Positions 7,393 through 7,975 of a stretch of 7,975 nt of DNA are shown here, in pieces. The notes beneath the pieces were generated by a model. The model made no database searches and was not told the DNA's origin. It saw nothing but the letters and a program-made list of their open reading frames with translations. Position 1 is the first letter of the stretch, and every line of letters begins with the position of its first letter. The stretch is from assembly GCA_937875295.1 (NCBI GenBank), contig CALLXS010000118.1, positions 1 to 7,975 of the forward strand, in the 5' to 3' direction. The stretch is from an uncultured bacterium (GTDB lineage: Bacteria > Bacteroidota > Ignavibacteria > Kapaibacteriales > UBA2268). Made by a program: the position numbers and the translations under genes.

Positions 7393-7438
7393 AAAATTAA
7401 TCAAATAAATTATTTAAACTCTTAATTGAATTAATTTT
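7393..7438. terminator. AT-rich inverted repeat between convergent genes, possible terminator
   Basis: AAAATTAATCAA (7393-7404) pairs with TTGAATTAATTTT (7426-7438) as 9 plus 3 base pairs with one bulged A and a 21-base loop. It sits between the stop of the plus-strand barrel gene (7390) and the stop of the minus-strand phage gene (7441), where a bidirectional terminator would be expected. The stem is almost entirely A-T, and no T tract follows directly on either strand, so it may be weak or fortuitous. Confidence 0.3.
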
Positions 7439-7440
7439 GA

Positions 7441-7869
7441 TTAAGATATTTTTTCAAGAATTTCGTAATGACTGAATTTTATAGGAATTTCTTCTTCCAC
7501 TGGGGCCTTACCTTCAAATTTAGCAAGCATGAATTCAGAAATGATTACATCACTTACCGCTACACGCTCACTTTTACCTGTCTGATCATCTGTAAGTTTA
7601 GTAATAATCTTTATATTAGGCATAATGCTAGTATTATAACTATCACCTACTAAATCAAGTACTGTACTATCAATTTTTTGTAAGGTCATTGTACCCTCAC
7701 CTGTCCAACCTGTAAACCTATTATAAGTAGCACTATCACCGCAAAAATTCAGTTCTTCAAAATTACCAGTGACCTTCAATTCAATACTTTTTAATTGAGA
7801 TAGCAGTTTACCGTTAACCCATACATAACCTTTATCGCCATGTAATACTCTGTTTACATCAATCGCCAT
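7441..7869 (-). CDS. Phage tail tube protein, PBSX XkdM-like
   Basis: This 142-residue protein is the subunit of the inner tube of a contractile (myovirus-type) tail. It resembles B. subtilis PBSX XkdM (about 147 residues) along its length: an N-terminal GDKGYVWVNGKLL (11-23), a central TGEGTMTLQK (56-65), DDQTGKSERV (94-103), the strand VSDVIISEFMLAKFEG (105-120) and the acidic VEEEIPIKFSHYEI end (124-137). Such proteins polymerise as stacked hexameric rings inside the sheath. The ATG follows AAGGGGGTGTAATAG, an almost ideal Shine-Dalgarno, much stronger than those of the neighbouring bacterial genes. The tail sheath gene ends 13 bases upstream, the conserved sheath-tube order. The tail chaperone gene expected downstream is absent: the next gene is the convergent outer-membrane protein. 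Average GC is only slightly higher than next door, about one third. Confidence 0.88.
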   Translation of the reverse strand: MAIDVNRVLHGDKGYVWVNGKLLSQLKSIELKVTGNFEELNFCGDSATYNRFTGWTGEGTMTLQKIDSTVLDLVGDSYNTSIMPNIKIITKLTDDQTGKSERVAVSDVIISEFMLAKFEGKAPVEEEIPIKFSHYEILEKIS

Positions 7870-7884
7870 CTATTACACCCCCTT
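7870..7884 (-). promoter_or_regulatory. Strong Shine-Dalgarno of the tail tube gene
   Basis: On the minus strand AAGGGGGTG lies eight bases (counted from the end of the G run) before the ATG and overlaps the stop codon of the sheath gene. Its strength is typical of Firmicutes phages and contrasts with the lack of such sites before rsmB and the barrel gene in this window. Confidence 0.7.
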
Positions 7885-7975
7885 AAAACAAAGAAATATT
7901 AAATTTCAGATTTTCGATTGTACCGTTAATTTTTATATCTCCCGCCAAGAATACACTTCTTTTGAAAGCGTTATT
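7883..7975 (-). CDS. Phage tail sheath protein, C-terminal fragment (XkdK-like), cut by window edge
   Basis: A minus-strand frame enters from the right edge and ends with TAA at 7883-7885. It encodes 30 residues, including RSVFLAGDIKINGTIENL and then KFNISLF at the terminus. The pattern (a V-F-hydrophobic strand, about eight residues, a conserved acidic or amide turn, then a strand F-x-I-S-hydrophobic-F at the end) is that of the C-terminus of contractile tail sheath proteins. Its place immediately upstream of the tube gene supports this, since sheath then tube is the standard order in PBSX-type tails. The rest of the gene is outside the window. The length is too short for certainty on sequence alone; the context carries much of the call. 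Confidence 0.65.
   Translation of the reverse strand, partial: NNAFKRSVFLAGDIKINGTIENLKFNISLF

Noticed and set aside
7468..7653. Plus-strand open frame of 61 codons
   Set aside because: It is antisense to the tail tube gene, which has strong family resemblance and an excellent ribosome site.

Overview
The window is a low-GC (roughly 25-37% in the stretches I counted) bacterial chromosome segment, most consistent with the Bacteroidota/Chlorobiota (FCB) group, perhaps an Ignavibacteria- or Kapabacteria-like lineage. The pointers are a methionine gamma-lyase-like PLP enzyme of a subtype I associate with Bacteroidota, a giant secreted protein combining a metalloprotease, a TolB-type propeller and an outer-membrane barrel, weak or absent Shine-Dalgarno sites at some genes, and one promoter matching the Bacteroidota consensus (TTTG-N19-TAnnTTTG). 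The lineage is an inference; there is no rRNA or other marker gene.

Left part (1-720). A small secreted Cys-rich protein is encoded on the minus strand. Its frame stops at 160, but the +1 frame stays open to the window edge with the same Cys/Tyr-rich character, so the gene looks frameshifted and also runs off the window. An AT-rich gap follows (373-721). It holds a promoter for the small gene and a strong intrinsic terminator for the next gene.

Middle (722-4147). Three minus-strand genes lie in the order rsmB (16S rRNA m5C methyltransferase), a secreted DUF2059-like protein, and the Cys/Met-metabolism PLP enzyme, ending at the terminator at 661-691. Gaps are 133 and about 74 bases, so they may be co-transcribed, but no functional link between them is evident.

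4148-4309 is a divergent intergenic region. It is followed by a 1026-residue plus-strand gene encoding a signal peptide, a HEXXH (peptidase MA-like) metalloprotease domain, a beta-propeller of WD40-like/PD40 repeats and an Omp85-like outer-membrane barrel. This is the most distinctive bacterial gene here and has no experimentally assigned function that I know of.

Right edge (7441-7975). Two minus-strand genes belong to a contractile phage tail module of the PBSX type: the C-terminus of a tail sheath protein (XkdK-like) and a complete tail tube protein (XkdM-like), separated by 13 bases with a very strong Shine-Dalgarno site. The module stops abruptly after the tube gene, where a tail chaperone gene would be expected. 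This places a prophage, tail-remnant or assembly boundary in the 50-base gap at 7391-7440.
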